A stretch of DNA of 64,000 bases from Casuarius casuarius. Its lineage: Eukaryota > Chordata > Aves > Casuariiformes > Casuariidae. The notes beneath the pieces were generated by a model that did no database searches, was not told where the DNA came from, and saw nothing but the letters and a program-made list of their open reading frames with translations. The position numbers were made by a program, and so were the translations under genes. Below are positions 1-14,105 of the stretch, piece by piece; the first letter of the stretch is position 1; every line of letters begins with the position of its first letter. The DNA is taken from contig PTFA01000337.1 in NCBI GenBank assembly GCA_003342895.1, forward strand, positions 806,001 through 870,000. The letters are read 5' to 3'.

Positions 1-2160
1 TACACGGACACACTCCCTCTTCTTTCAGGAAATTAAAAAAAAAAAGAAGAGTCCAAGCAATTGTTGCTCTATATTGGGAACAGAAAGTGAAATAAAAGTC
101 TGTTGGCACACATAGCATTANGCAAGGTGAGAAGCAATAAATCATTTGGTAGATGTGCCCCTTCACCCTGAAGACTAGTGTGAGTGAAAGAATGTCCCAG
201 TCAATGCAATGTCTGGCTGAGAATTAACTATTTTAAAATAGATGTAGCAGAGACTGGATTTTACTCTGTCTTTTCAGTGAGCAAGAACAAATAAATAAAT
301 GATCGATTTCATTGAATGTAGACACAGCCACGAAATGCCAGGAAGCCAGTTATTCCTTAATGTGCCTTAATTAAATAATAATCTTATTATTTAGTTCACT
401 GAAAAGCAGTGAATGTAAGTTACTTAACCTTTTGCAATATAGTTTAGCTTAATTCCTTTCCCCCTCCCTTTTTTAAGATGAATCGTTAGGATATTTTTCT
501 TTCTTTTAAAATGTTACACTTCAAATGGGATTACGCTAATTAAATTTACAATGCACAAAACAAAAATTAATAAAACTGCCAGGAAGCCTGCGATAACTTC
601 TTTGGTTATTAATTCTTTTCCCCTCCCAATCCCCCTTTAATGTTTTCCATTTTCCCCCTAATAAGTTCTCCTCTGAATTGTTTCCAGGATCTCTGGCATT
701 TTGCGTGCGTGACAGAAATTAGCAAAACAATCCCTATTGCTATTTTCCAAAAGCCTGATCATTGATGTACCTAATTAAGTTGAGCTTAATGTTTTACTGT
801 GCAAATTTATCCCCTGAAGCTTTTTGAGAGCCATAGCCTTACTTTCCAATTCATTTGAACTAAGGAGGGTAGAGGGTGTCTCACAAAGGTCAGGTATCTG
901 TTTGCAATACATAANTAATAACAGTCAGCGTTCCTCGGAAATAAAGAAGTTTCCTGAGAAGATAACCCTTGGACTTAACGAAGTCAACCAAAGGTATGGG
1001 CACTGCGGGTTTGCTCTGAAATTGTCCCTCGAGTTCTAGGCAAGATCTGCCCCTTGGATATCACAAGCCTTTTGCTCTGGTCTGTGTCAGAGTAGAATGC
1101 TAGCTTCCAAATAAAAGAATTAAAAAGCAAAACTATCAAGTTACAGGCTGCTTGATTCAAGGAGCGAAATTTAATATTTGCGTAAATTAGAAATAGGGAA
1201 TTTCACTGCTCAGAACCCTTTATTAAAATAAAGCAAAAGAACTTGGATTTTGGCCATGTCATGCTTGATTAAAAGTGAAGAATTTCACTGATATCAGAAT
1301 TTCTCTGGATTTATACTGAAGTAAGGACTTGATCATATAAGGAAATAGGCACTACATGAGATTAAATTTGTGATTTGTACAAATGTTAATTTTCAAACAA
1401 AAACTGTTTAAGATAAATATATCTTTAAACTAACAGGATCACAAAAAGAATGATTATTTATGTCTATGTCTTAAATTAAGGTAACACAGCATGTTTTGTT
1501 TCAGATTTCCAATGAAAGAAAAGCCAATCTTGTATTTATTTTTAAAATGAATGGAGAAATAAGTCTAGACAGGCAACTTTTCCTTGCACTTTTTGTGCAA
1601 CCTGATTAAAATGTGAACTACATGCTTTAGCTATTTTTAAAAAAAAACAAAGGAGGAATAATTGAAATCTCTTTTTTTTTCCCTGCAACTCTCGAATCCT
1701 TCAAGAATCTGCACATTTCCAAAGTGTAATCAAAACCTTATATAGATATGTTTTGCTCTTCTTTTTCTTCCCATATTAAAATATAGGAAGCAATGTTAGC
1801 CAAAAGGTTTTCACCATCTGTGATGGCGAATTAGCTAGCCAGAGTCTTAGGACTGAGCAATAGGTCAGTTATAAGACACAGCAATTTTTGCACAAGACTG
1901 CTAAAGCACTGTCAGTCCTATTCCTTCAAAGAAAAACAAAAAAGCCTGCAAAACACTTCCACCTTCTCCCATTTTCTTTTTTTAAAGAAGCGAGCAGCAA
2001 TTATCATTTTTTTCCTGAGGATGCTATAAGCAACAGAGATAATCTAATTATTTTCCATTAAAACAATCTTTTTGAACACTAAAAAAAAATGTTAAAAATA
2101 AAAGGCAGTAAACAAAATCGGAAAGAANTGATCTTTGGAAATTTTAAAATATTTTCAACT
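1..2160. other. Unique AT-rich DNA with clustered homeodomain-type motifs
   Basis: No coding region is supported here. The longest open frame has about 70 codons, contains an N and shows no recognisable motif. Five TAATTA or ATTAAT cores lie between 367 and 777 (367-374, 537-542, 566-571, 608-613, 772-777). These cores are typical of homeodomain binding sites, but they also arise by chance in AT-rich DNA. The sequence between them is not low-complexity. That fits a conserved non-coding element near a developmental gene, but this is inference and needs an alignment. No CR1 or simple repeat of note was seen. Confidence 0.3.
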
Positions 2161-2760
2161 TATTGAAATACTGAGCACACTTGCTGTGGGGGAGAGGGAT
2201 GTTTGTTTTTTAGTAGCTGGGATATAGGCAGCGCTTTAAAAGGCAGTGAGCAGTGCTGGGGAGGGTGCCTGCGATGCCTGCGGTCGTTAACTGCCATGGC
2301 TCTACAGGCAGGCAAAAGAAATTATTTCAGCAGATTTGGAGCCGCCTTCCACCTTCTGGTGCCATGGGGCACTGCAGGCTGGGGGATGTACATATTTTCC
2401 TGACCAGAGTCTGGTGACTTAGCCTCTCATAAAAGGCCAAAGAAACCTATCTATAGATCGCATAAATGACTGAGCAAACATTTCAGTGTACTTAGGAACA
2501 TGAAATTGGATTTTTCTACTTTTGCAGACACTACCAGAAACATGCTGAAAAAATACAAACTGGTCCCTTGATAGAACATTTTGTCCTGTCTCCTTTGGGC
2601 TAGAAGTGTTTTTGTATTTTTCAATGCAGCCAAGTACCTTTCTGCAGCAATCTGGAACTAATGCGGCTGCCTTCGATGAATCCCTAATACTGGCAAACGC
2701 TGTTTGTGCAATATGTGCAATCCATTAGTGTGAGTAGCTCAGATTCACTGTTTTTTTCAC
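2161..2760. other. Locally GC-richer unique block, unidentified
   Basis: The part from about 2215 to 2400 is clearly richer in G and C than its surroundings. It contains an open frame of 66 codons on the plus strand (2203-2403) with no recognisable domain. No convincing donor and acceptor pair marks it as an exon. The following part, about 2640-2760, is also of balanced composition. It could be a conserved non-coding element, an old repeat too decayed to recognise, or an exon of a non-coding RNA. I do not assign a function. Confidence 0.2.
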
Positions 2761-5700
2761 ATGATTTGAAGCAAAGTGTAAAATTGCAGAAAAAAACATT
2801 CAAGGGACTTCGAATGTAGAAATTGCTGGTCTGACCTATAAGCTTGTTTTGCAGCCTGTGTCATGCCATAAATATTTTAAAAATCCCCACCAAGCTGAAT
2901 TTGACTGACTTAGTCTTTTACTTAGACTCAGTGAATCAGCAGCTGTATCAGTTTATGCCATTATTCGATCCTTCTTTTCCACACTTTTTAAAGTAGTGAA
3001 GCTGGTAACTTCATATTACACCATCACCGGTAGCTAATAGCTTTTCCATTTTCCAACCCAAGACACTGAGCCAGTGCAATTCACATTACAGGCCTTAGTG
3101 GCATTTTACTTTTCAAAAAGCTAAAACCAGAGTACCTTAAGAGCATGGTATATTTTCATCTTCCTTTTTTATGCTGGAAAAGTGTTCCACAAAATTCTTC
3201 TTTGTTGAGGTGTTTCATAATTTGTTGCAGTGGGAAGATGGAGCTTTGCCACAAAGTCCCAGTCACACACAACACTTTTTTCACTTCTTTTTTTTCCCTT
3301 TCTTCTGATTTTATTTTACACAGTGTGTCCACTAATGAGTACAGAATAAATAAAGAAACATTATTACACTGGTGGCCCATATCAGCTTTCACAGGAAGAC
3401 AAGACATACATGTAATACATTGCTTTATTTTACTTTTATACTTTATGGGTGATAAAGGTACATGAGTCTTTGATCCATTCAGTCAACAAAAGTGGTAAGG
3501 GCACACCTGAGCTTTGGTAAAGTCAGTGGAACATAAACATGTGAACAAACGCTGTGTAAAACAGGATAACTCACAGACTCCTAAAAAAGCTTTTATACTT
3601 TGTTTCTAAGTGATGTAATAANAAATGAAGTTCTCTAATGAAATCTCTGAACTCAGAAAACAAAGATTTATTAAAATAGTGTTATGATGGCAAATGTCTG
3701 AAACAATAGAAGAACTTATTGATGGAATACATTTTTTTCTTAAATAATTTTTAGGAGGGAGAATGACAACTTCAATAAGGAAAGAACACATAGAAGAGTA
3801 ACAGAAGCATACATCAAGCTAGAATATGGTTTTAACTCTATCTTAAGAATTTAGTATGGTTATTTTCTTAATAGGGAAGCTCATGCACACAAAAGTTAGA
3901 ACAGTATAAATATACTGAATATACAGAATAAATATACTGCTCTCTGTCTTGGAAAAAAGGTGATCTTTTCACTAATAGATCATATTTGTTTTAAAAAGTG
4001 AGGATTATGGTTAAAAGAAGAGAATGATTATTACTTTACAAATCAGATCTTGATATTCTGTTTCATCTAGCATATCAACTCATACTGTAAGCTTCCCCTT
4101 TGAAGAGACATTGCTAATTTTACTTCCTTGTTTTTAACTGCTCAGAAAAAACACCATCAGTAAACAGCATAAGTAGCTTTATACATCTAGTACTATTTTT
4201 ATCCTACTTAGGCTATGCAAGAAAGTGAATAATACATTCTGTAAATTATTTTAATTATTTTTAAATTATATTAATTAACAATATTTAAAAATTATAAATT
4301 ATTTTAATCCAACCTCTGGAATTTGGCTTTTATTGACAAAAATACCGCTTTGTATTATGTAAGTTTTTTTTTTCTTTTTGGTCACATTCCTTGCCAAAAA
4401 GAACAGANTTGCATAACCAACTAACTAGTTTGCTCATTGAGACTCTGGCTGACTGGCTGGCGACATTCTTCTGATGAGGTGATCCACTGAGAAAATAGAA
4501 AAAGCTCAAAATCTGACAAAACCTGCAGAGTAAAAAACCGTATAGATATAATTAAATCCTTGCAGGACCAAAGGCATAGTTTCTATAAAGAAGAAAGTTA
4601 AAAATCATCTTTGGTAAGAAGGAAAAGCTTGTAGTCCATGTGACATTCTTAGGTACTTCTAGTTTCGGTAGTACTTCTCAGGAAACATACTTATATTTTG
4701 AGGGTAGAAAGATCAGATGGCACAATGACCTATGAAAATTTACCCAGCTTTTGTTTACAGAGCACGTACTTCTGAGTTCAAATAGCATCAATATCCTATT
4801 AACTTATGTCCTGAAGCAAAATGAACTAAAATGTAGATTCAAATAACAAACATTAATCTGCCACGTATTCTGTCACTGTAAAAAGTTGTTGTTGCTATTT
4901 TTTTGTCTACCATTTGTGTAATAATTGGAAACTGTGATACTTCTATGAGTTTTTGTTTGTTCTTTTCTTTTCTGCATATCTTAACTTTATGCATATGTCA
5001 AACAACTGATAAAACTGCAAACTTCCAATTTAATAAGCAATGTAAGTGTATCAAAGAGCAATTGATCTTTTCAAGCAAATCTTTAATGCTTTCCTCCCTG
5101 GTTGCTTTGTATTTCCAGCAGGAAGAGGAAGAAAGAAATACAAGATGAATGAATAGATAAACCATAAATGACAAATTGGTCTCTGCTGTAACAATGCAGA
5201 CAGTCCTATATAATACCACTACTTCTTACTAAAGTACATAATCCAAAATTTAACAGATTAGACAGCTTCAGAAATGATGGAAGCACTATCTTTTTTCTAT
5301 CTTGGAATTTCAGCCTTTTCCACTGCATTCTTTTGCAAGTTTTAAAGGGGAGAGTGGTAAGTTAAAACTGCGAGGCAACAAAAGACAGAAAATAAAAAGT
5401 TCTGCCAGAACTGCACAAGTCAGACTCAAAAGCCATAAATTCTTCCTCACTCTTTCCATTTTGATAGCTATTGTAGCACACAGAGTTAGTGAACTAGAAG
5501 TTCAGCACATGGTTAAAACAGGTGTACCTTTCCAACCATGAATACCAAGGGAGAGTCTCTATAGAGTAACAAACCTCATGAAAATGGTTGGGATAAAAGT
5601 TTCAAACTGACAAAAGTACCAATATCTGCGGTACAGTCAGGGAGTGCCTCAAGGACTTAACACAAATCGTACAAATGTCATTAAAGATACTCATAAGCCA

Positions 5701-6039
5701 TTTGGACAAGAAGGAATTATCATAAAGATCAAACTACAGCTGTGTTAATGTAGGTGCATAAGAAGCAGGGAAACTATTATAGGACAAACATGAGAAGCCG
5801 CTATAATGGTCTTGGGGCATTTTATGAATGCTAAAAAGTAATGCTATTGCTGACAAGTGAATACAGCTAGGAAGTGACGAAATCNTATATACTGTCCTTA
5901 GACACCTTGAAGGAGCAGCCCTTTGTCAAGGAGGCATAACTGGCATTGTATAATTGTAAGCTATTAAACACAAAAGATAACTCCTATTGGTCTGGATGTC
6001 TCTGAGACACAGATCATTAGGGCTGGAAAAATATTTCAG
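2761..6039. other. Intergenic or intronic AT-rich DNA, no gene seen
   Basis: Only short open frames without motifs occur here. A very AT-rich stretch at 4238-4310 contains a near-repeated TAAATTATTTTAAT segment. Nothing else is supportable. Confidence 0.5.
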
Positions 6040-6165
6040 GGAAGCGAGGAATCAGCCCACTCTTGCACTGTTCTCTAGCACCTTCTGTTGTTCTCTGTTG
6101 AAGACAGACTTCGTAACGGATAGACCTCTGATCTGGTATGACCAGATCAGCATCAAAAGCAGATC
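6040..6165 (+). repeat. Possible 3' end of an ancient CR1-like element
   Basis: The stretch around 6100-6150 reads GATAGACCTCTGATCTGGT followed by ATGACC. This resembles the 3' terminal region of old reptile and bird CR1-type repeats, which carry a motif of the form TAGATGGACCTTTGGTCTGACCCAGTATGGC. Similarity is limited to a few tens of bases and was judged by eye from memory of the family. Boundaries are uncertain, and a chance match is possible. Confidence 0.3.
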
Positions 6166-9100
6166 AGAAAAGTCTGGGCGTACATACATGCATAAAAATG
6201 GCCTAAATATCAGTTTTGTACTTTCCAGCGAAATCAGGCTGCCTAAGGAAGGATCACAACCATGAGCTGGGATAATTGTCAGATCCTTCAACTTCAAACA
6301 CATGCTGCCTCTCATNCTGTTTGTGGATCTAGGCCGAGACACTACAGGAAATATAAACAGACATATCTCACACAGATACTAACCTGCATGATTACACTTG
6401 CATAGCAGACAGGGAGAGTGTGAATGCAGTTCTTCAATGCCTAGCTCCTGATATAGTTTTGAGTAGTAGCTATAAAATACGACCATTTTATATTACTTAT
6501 TTACAAGCTGAAATTACCTAACATAAGACTTAAATACTGTGCGAGTTCATTGGAATGGGTATATGTTTCAGAACACCTGCCATGGATGAGGCAGTCCATT
6601 TAAGCTGACTGTATCCCTTCCTCTGCTGCATATAAAACCCTCGATAGTGAACTACTCCACATCCATCAGATGTCCACTTCTGCTACTGAGAGTTTTAGAG
6701 AGCTACAGGAAATGTTAGATATCTCTACCTGTTTGAGAATTAGTTCACCTGCCCTTCTTCTGTGGATGAGAGGTTGATAGGACAGAAGACTTGATGAGAA
6801 CTTGGTTTCTGGACTCAGCAACCAGGGATATATGTGAGTTATCATCAGTAAAAAGAAGAAACAGAAGATGTTCTGGAGGCAGGAACCAACACCTAGGGTA
6901 GATTTCAGCTTCAGATTAGGACACCCAAATGAGATGCTGTTCTGCTCAAAATCTTGTTTATGAGCAAAGAAGAAATACACCTTGTCAGTATGGTTGAAAT
7001 CTTAACAGACTAATTCAAGAGTCATTATTAGTCTAGTGCTACTCATTACAGAAAAAGAAAGAATAATAATGCATTTAGAGTACATCTATAGAGAAAAAGT
7101 CTCAGTGAGAGGAATAATAAAATGAAAATTGTAACATGCACACTTCCTAGTTTCAGTTTCTTTTTCCTGGTGTAATGCTCATGCTTCCCATGCTCAGAGT
7201 ATTAACTTTTTGCATGTTCCAACCAATAGATGGGCAAAAGAGGGACAGCTGCAACATGCAACTTCAGCTGAGTTTAGGTGTATTGAATGCCAAGAGGACT
7301 ACTGGTTTCTTAAACTCTTCACAGGAGTGGACATGGTCACTTACCAGACTGATGAGCCTCTAGAGATGCCTTCACTTCACTTTCTAAAGTGCTAAGCAGC
7401 CCTGAGAAGCAAGAAGATGAAATTGCTGTTTAGGATTTTCAATATCTTTCAATAAATCACAGGAAAATGAGATTCAGTCCTAAATAATGTATTTATCATA
7501 ATGTGCGCAAGTTCACATAGGAAGTCAGCCTTCGGACAGAGGCTTGCCTACTGTCTTAAACCAGAGAGTTTTTCCTTATTATTGTACCTATATCATACAG
7601 TTTTGTAGAGAGAGGGCAAGTCTCAGCAGCTAAGTCAGATTTCCTCTTGGAATTAGACTTTATCTTTCTACTGAGAATTTCCTGGGAGACTAGTCTTCTA
7701 ACTAGGCACCTGAATAGTGAGACTGAATTTAAGCAGGGTGAATGCCTCCCTTCACCCCATACCTATGCACACCTGGTGGCATTTCTAGGACAAATCCCAA
7801 ACTTTAAACTGCTACATAATTATCAGACACATGTCAGTCCTCAAATATATTATAACCTTTAGTCTTAAAAAGTGATATGGTTTATGGTATCCAATATTTG
7901 CTGTTGTTTCCTTCCTAAAAGGAAAACTTCCTAAAAACTAAAATGAAAAACTGGTCTGAAAAAATAAAATTTCATTTTTTTAGGCACTGTAAGAAGCCGA
8001 TATAGACAACAGATTTAAAAACTTACTGTTATCTCTGACCAGGTTGTTGAGAGAAATATCATTGGTTTTCAAATGAAAAAAAGAAAAGCTCACAGGTTGT
8101 CCTACAAAGTCTAGAGGAATTTTGTTTCATCACCTTGGCCATATAGTGGTATTAAAAGACTCATGAAAGCAAAGAGAATAATGTTTCAGAAAAGGAAAGA
8201 GGGAAAAGGATGTGAGGAGTTTATTTCAGTGAAATAGACAGAAAAAAATCGTTATTGTAATAAACCAACTAATGAGTCTTATACAAAGAAGAGAACAGAT
8301 TAAGATTTGAATTTTATCAGCTATGAAACTTCATAAACAAGTGTAAACTTCTGGAAAGGCCTAAAATCATTCAAGCAATCTGCTAAGAGGCTTGATAGTC
8401 ATGACTGAACATTTTTAAAGAACTTACTCTTGTTTTGAGATTGCCTAAGGTTTTGTCAAGTTACATTAATCATTTTGAACCTCAAATCCAGTTGAACTGA
8501 ACTCAGATTTAGATGAGGAGGTTCCCTGGGAGTATCTCTAAATGACAAGAGTTCCTATTTTAACACAACCACTCTAAGTTTTATATTCAGCTAGTTTCCT
8601 ATGAATGTTATAATACTTAAATAATATTTCAACGTGATAGCAAAGCTACCAGATTTTCTTTGCTAAAAAAAATCAAAGAACAGTGTAAAGAAGGTCTGTC
8701 ATGATTTCCTTAATTAAACTAATATTTCATTTTGTCCTATTTTCCATGTATTCAATATTCTAAAATAACAGTAAATCTTATTGATGATTATTGATAATAT
8801 AACTAATATCTCTTTAAATTTGTATCTCATCTAAATTCATAGTATGGTTAAATAAACTTTTTGTAAATGTGGTTTAAATTTTTTAAATAAAGTTAATAGA
8901 TTTTTATAAAGTATAGATTCTACAGCCCCATATAAAAAAATGAAATTATTTAAATTGAAAAATGAAAGTAGGAAGTAACTAAAAGAAATATTTATTTACC
9001 TTATAGACAAACAGAATCACTTGAATGCATTTTATTTTATCTGGAATATGTTAGACTTTATGTGGAATAGAGGAGATTATTAGAGTTGAATGAGTTTTCC

Positions 9101-11410
9101 AATAATTTACATAGCATTGTGTAGGGTTGCTGACAAACATTTGGGAATATTTTCGATGACATAAGCCGTAAAAGGCAAATCTGCACTCACTTTCTTCCAA
9201 GAGGGAGGGGAAATATTCACCCAGAATAGTAATGACCTTGAGTCCAATTCATTAGAAATTCAAGAAAAAGACTATTAGTTTGTGAGTTATCAGGAATTAA
9301 CACAATAATCGGGTATTACCAAATAAAACCTTTAATGACTGATTCATATGTGATCAACAGTTTTGGTCCTTATGACAATATTTGTTTTTACATTCAATGT
9401 TTTTCTTAGGAAAAAAAAAGCAAAAACATTAAAATTGTAAGGGCATGTCCCAAACTGCTTGCTTTGCAGTTGTTATATTCAAAAGGCATCTGTAAAATAA
9501 ATTGTTATTCTAAGTGTTTCTGTTTTGGTAGCCCCAGGTTATTTGAAAGCCTGCCCAAGAAGTATATTACATTTCACCTGAGTATGTATGGCAAGATAAG
9601 CAAAATAGGGTTAAGCAGCATAAACTTTCACATTATCCTTGGTATATTTAAAGCATTTAAAGTTTTTCTAAAGTAGGGTTTTTACAATCTCAGCCACAGC
9701 ATTTCTTTTTCTCTTGTTGTTTTGAAAAGTGTCCTGTCCTTAACATCCCTTCCCTCCTACAGATATTAAGCTACAGCCTAACTTTGTTAGAAGAACAGAG
9801 AACCTCTTTCAATAGAAATAAGTACAACCTTTAGTTTTAAAACTACTCAGGCATGGTGGGAAGAGTTTTTCGATGCTGTATGCAGAAGGCACTGTGATTT
9901 GTTCTGCTCTGCAAGAGACCTACCTCATTTTATATGGTATAAAAATGACAAATGAAAAAGCTGATCAATATAGATACTTAATTTTTTTCACTATTCTTTG
10001 TGTTTCTGCACCAGAAACTAAAAAACATTTAATTCTTGAATAGAATGAGACTAGCCACAGAGTATCCTTGCTTCTTCACTAGATAAAATTGCTTCACCAC
10101 CTATCTCACACCTTGACTGGAATATAACTTAAAAAGTATGTACAGCATCAAAGGCAGCATGTGATCAAAATAGAAGATGATCACAACTCACTCGTGCTCA
10201 TCAGCATATGAGGGATCACAGTCAACTCTGTCTTGGTTACTTTAACTGACTACTTTAACTCCAATAAATTGATTTTTTTTTCTTCTTGCCTTTTAGGGAT
10301 TTAATATTCTTGGGATGGATTCCTTATACTTGACAGACTTTCATGTTAAACTGGCACGTTATTAGAATAATGTTTATCAGATAGCTACAGGGCACTCTTT
10401 ACTCCACGGTGTGTGAGCTCCATAAGCCAAAACACAATATTGCCTCTCATTCAGAAAAGGAAAGGTTACTAAAAAAATCACAATCTTATTCCATGCATAC
10501 TTTTCTGTAAAAATTTAAAATAATCTCTACTCAGAGTTTATTCTACAGTAGCAAATCTTAATTATTTTTAAGAAAAAAACATTGAGAAGAGATATGATTG
10601 CTGCTTGTTAGAATGTGGGAGGAATATGCCCAGAGAGAAAGAAAAGCCATTAAATGAAAACACTGTTGAGACAATTAGATGTAAAACTGCTATGGATTAA
10701 TTTAGGCTGGAAATACAAAGCAGATAAACATAAGTTTCTTAGACAGCTTTATACTATGTCCTACCACACTCTATGCTTCTTGCTGATTTGTATCTCCATG
10801 TCACTTCCACACTCTCACACAAATTCTGGTCTCTGGATTTCTGCATCATTTACCTGTGTAGGCTATTCACTAACACTTGAGCTCAAATCCTGGAAAGAAT
10901 ACTTGTATGAATGGAAGCCAAAAACACAAAGACAATAAATAAAATAAATAAAATGATCTGTCATCCTGTCTAAACGTAACCTGGGGGAAATCTACTGATT
11001 TTTAAAGGCAACATTTTTCAGAAAGACTTGTTGCTAAATAAAGGATATTTTTAGCTTGCATAACTTAGACAAGTAAAAATGATTTTCTATTGGAAATCTG
11101 AAAGGTATTTTTTGGAATGATGGACCATATTATGGACAGATTTCAGAAAAGTTATGTATGGGTTAAATTTTCTTTGAACAAAGGTAGCAATTCTCAGCAT
11201 TTTATTTTCCACCTGGAATATATTTGGGATCAAGAAAGTAGAAGAAAATGACTTGTAGACCGAGACAAAAATTCAGATGAAAATTAAGTTTGACAAAAAC
11301 AAAGTATCTGGAAAAAAAATCTCTGGAAAATTAAAGAAGTTATTCCGGCAATAGGAACAATTATGATCCTAGTTTGCAATGTCTTTTCAGGATTCACCCA
11401 TGTCTAATAT
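6166..11410. other. Intergenic or intronic AT-rich DNA, no gene seen
   Basis: No exon, RNA gene or repeat is supportable. Open frames are below 105 codons, overlap one another on both strands and lack motifs. A short (AATA)-type run lies at about 10935-10952. Confidence 0.5.
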
Positions 11411-12265
11411 AGAATCACAGAATTACAGAATGGTTGAAGTTGGAAGGAATCATTAGAGAGATTATCTAGTCCAACCCCCCTGCTGAAGCAGGATCACCTA
11501 CAGCAGGTTGCCCGGGACTCTGTCCTGTCAGGTTTTGAATATCTCCAAGGATGTAAACTCCACAGCCTTCCTGGGCAACCTGTTCCAGTGCTCAGTCACC
11601 CTCACAGAGAAGTGTTTCCCTAGACTCTGACAGAATTTCCTGTGTTTCAGTTTGTGCCGACTGCTTCTCATCCTATCAGTGGGCACCACTGAGAAGAGTC
11701 TGGCCCCATCTTCTTTACACCCTCCCTTCAGGTATTTATAAACACTGATAAGATCTCCCTTGAGCCTCCTCTTCTCTAGGCTGAACAGTCCTAGCTCTCT
11801 CAGCCTTTCCTCATACAAGAGATGTTCCAGTCCCTTAATCATCTTAGTGGCCCTCTCCTGAACTCACACCAATAGCTCCATGTCTTTCTTGTACTGGGGA
11901 GCCCAGCACTGGACACAGCACTCCAGATGTGTCTCACCAGGACTGAGTAGAGAGTCACCTCCCTCGACCTGCTGGCAACACTCTGCATAATGCAGCTCAG
12001 GGTACCGCTGGCCTTTGCTGTAAGAGTGCATTGCTGGCTTGTGCTCAACTTGTTGTCCACGAAGACTCTCAGGTCCTTCTCTGCAGAGCTGCTTTCCAGC
12101 AGATTGGCCTCTAGCATGTATTGGTGCATGAGGTTTTTTGTCCTCAGGTGCAGGACTCTGCACTGTCCTCTATTGAACTTCACGAGGTTCCCTTTTGACC
12201 GTTTCTCCAGCCTGTANAGGTCCCTCTAATGGGCAGCACAACCATCTCAGGAGTGGTGTATCATG
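11411..12265 (-). mobile_element. CR1: CR1 non-LTR retrotransposon, 5'-truncated copy
   Basis: The left edge (11411 onward) is the reverse complement of the typical avian CR1 3' terminus, with the ATTCTGTGATTCT-type octamer ending. This is followed by the antisense of the terminal block containing the 'TTGGACTAGATGATC' type motif. Reading the minus strand gives the C-terminal part of ORF2 in two overlapping frames (11839-12183, then 11528-11842). Shared landmarks with the larger copy at 21-25 kb include [29 protein letters not shown] and [15 protein letters not shown]. The copy lacks the endonuclease and the catalytic part of the reverse transcriptase. That is the usual outcome of abortive target-primed reverse transcription. 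The right edge is approximate, because similarity fades after about 12260. Confidence 0.93.
11528..12183 (-). pseudogene. CR1 ORF2 C-terminal remnant, frameshifted
   Basis: Two minus-strand frames overlap by four bases near 11840 and together give the post-catalytic C-terminal region of CR1 ORF2. The upstream frame (11839-12183) holds QCRVLHLR, SSAEKDL and VASRSREV. The downstream frame (11528-11842) begins at the GLEHL block and holds the [14 protein letters not shown] segment and the closing TSLEIFKT block. A one-base shift separates them. The start codon of the true ORF2 is absent because of the 5' truncation, so this copy cannot code for a functional protein. Confidence 0.85.
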
Positions 12266-14105
12266 AAGAGGTCNTTAGTCTTTCTCTCTTTAGGTGTAAG
12301 CAGAGTCATTTCCTTTTAAACATCATTTGTTTCCTCTCAACTACTTTTTTACAAAACTTGTAAGAAATGCCTTTGAACTTCTACCAAAGGATCACATTTT
12401 GCAAAAGCCCACCAAAAATTCAAAGTTTACTAGGAATGCATTCACCAATATGAAAATACTTGGAATGATAGTATAAACCATCATTAATACAATAGGCTAA
12501 AAACACTGACACAGACTCCAGGAGTGGATTTGCTAGGGTGACTAAGGAGGCTGGATCTCCTCCACATCAAGACCATTGACATGTATTATGTGCTCTTGGT
12601 CGTGTATGACACACATCAGCAGCAATGCATCTGCGGCAATCCTCATCCTCCTCATCTGCTGGAGCATTGCTTCTGGTTGAAGCATTTTTCTAGGTTCTTT
12701 ATAGTGACAACTATAATGCAATATCAGAACACGCATATAACACTGTGGTGTCTTATGAAGGAATTACAACGTGAACTCAATGAACACTTAAAGGCCATAT
12801 TGTAAGGTACTACCTAGACACAACAACTCTTTCTGTGTAGCTGCGACTTAAGTGATCTCTTTTCTTCTGAAAAATATTGGTATCCTGGAAAACTAGATTT
12901 TATTTTACTTGTGTAGAAGAACTTTCAATATATTGAAATGTTTATGTAGTGACAAGAATGGTGTGAGAAGAACTTTCCAAGGAGAAACAACATTTTATTT
13001 TTGAAAGAGAAGACAGTTATATGAACAGATAGACATGCAAGTTCTGCAGAATAAATCATCTGTCTTGCCTTAACAAATATCATACAGACCTTGTTAGATC
13101 TGAGAACATAACAGCTACAATGTATTCAAGAGAAAAATAAGAATTTATAATTTGAGGGAGTTGGGGATCTGAAGATGTTCCAAAAAAACAATGTGTCATA
13201 TTTTTAAGTCATGAGACTACTTTCTGTTTCAGAACTTTACATTTGATCACGTTTAAGATTTTTATGAAACCACATTTCAGAAATTGCCCTAAAAGTTGTT
13301 TATATTTGCTCAAATCTAGTTTAAACATGAAACCCTAGAGGTTGCCTACTTTTAATTGTCTCTAAAAGTTAACATAATTTATTGTGTCTACTGTGAAATG
13401 GCTAACTTACACATAAGTGACTCTATTAAATACACTTCTATTGTCAAAGTCAACTGCTTCTGGCAGTGCCATTCCTAAGAAGCTACTGATCAAAAGGTAA
13501 TGAGAACTGACAGGCAACATCACAAACGCTCTATTGTAAACAGAATGTTAGACTAGGAATTAAGTGAATGGTGCTGATTGATCGTTCCTACATTAGTGAA
13601 ATCTAGCAGAAAGAACAAGGATTTCTGACATTTGCTTGCGCATCAAGATGACTAAACCTGCACATTAAAATATATTGGAAATAGCTAGCTGCTCTGAAGT
13701 ATGTGGCAGTGTGTATATAAATTGTCTTCAGAATGAATCTGAATAACATGGGACCATAAAACACAAAATTCTTATAAGTGATTCCTTTGCTACACAGTTA
13801 TTACTGTACCTGCAATCAGTTAGAGAATCCTAAAAGAATAAAATAATGGAAATAAAAATATTTGACAGATGAGACAATATGTCAGTTCAGTGCAATTCTT
13901 TCCACACTTTGTGTATGTTGGTCTGGCTAATGGTTACAGATCTAGTTTGTTGGTGACATGCTATACTCTTCTATTTGTCAGAAAACAATAGAGCTCTAAC
14001 TTCTGGCAGTGCATCACTATAACTACAGAGATCAATAGAATCATTTGAAGTGTATGCGCTTGGATGGCTCTGTGACCATTACTTTTTGTCCTATTCCTTG
14101 TGGAC
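12266..14105. other. Unique DNA between two CR1 copies, no gene seen
   Basis: A minus-strand open frame of 64 codons (12542-12736) has some compositional bias (Met, Leu and Arg rich) but no family signature. The rest is AT-rich DNA without recognisable signals. Confidence 0.45.

Noticed and set aside
12542..12736. 64-codon minus-strand frame with a Leu and Met-rich core, considered as a transposase or nuclease remnant
   Set aside because: No catalytic motif and no terminal inverted repeats were found. The resemblance is compositional only.
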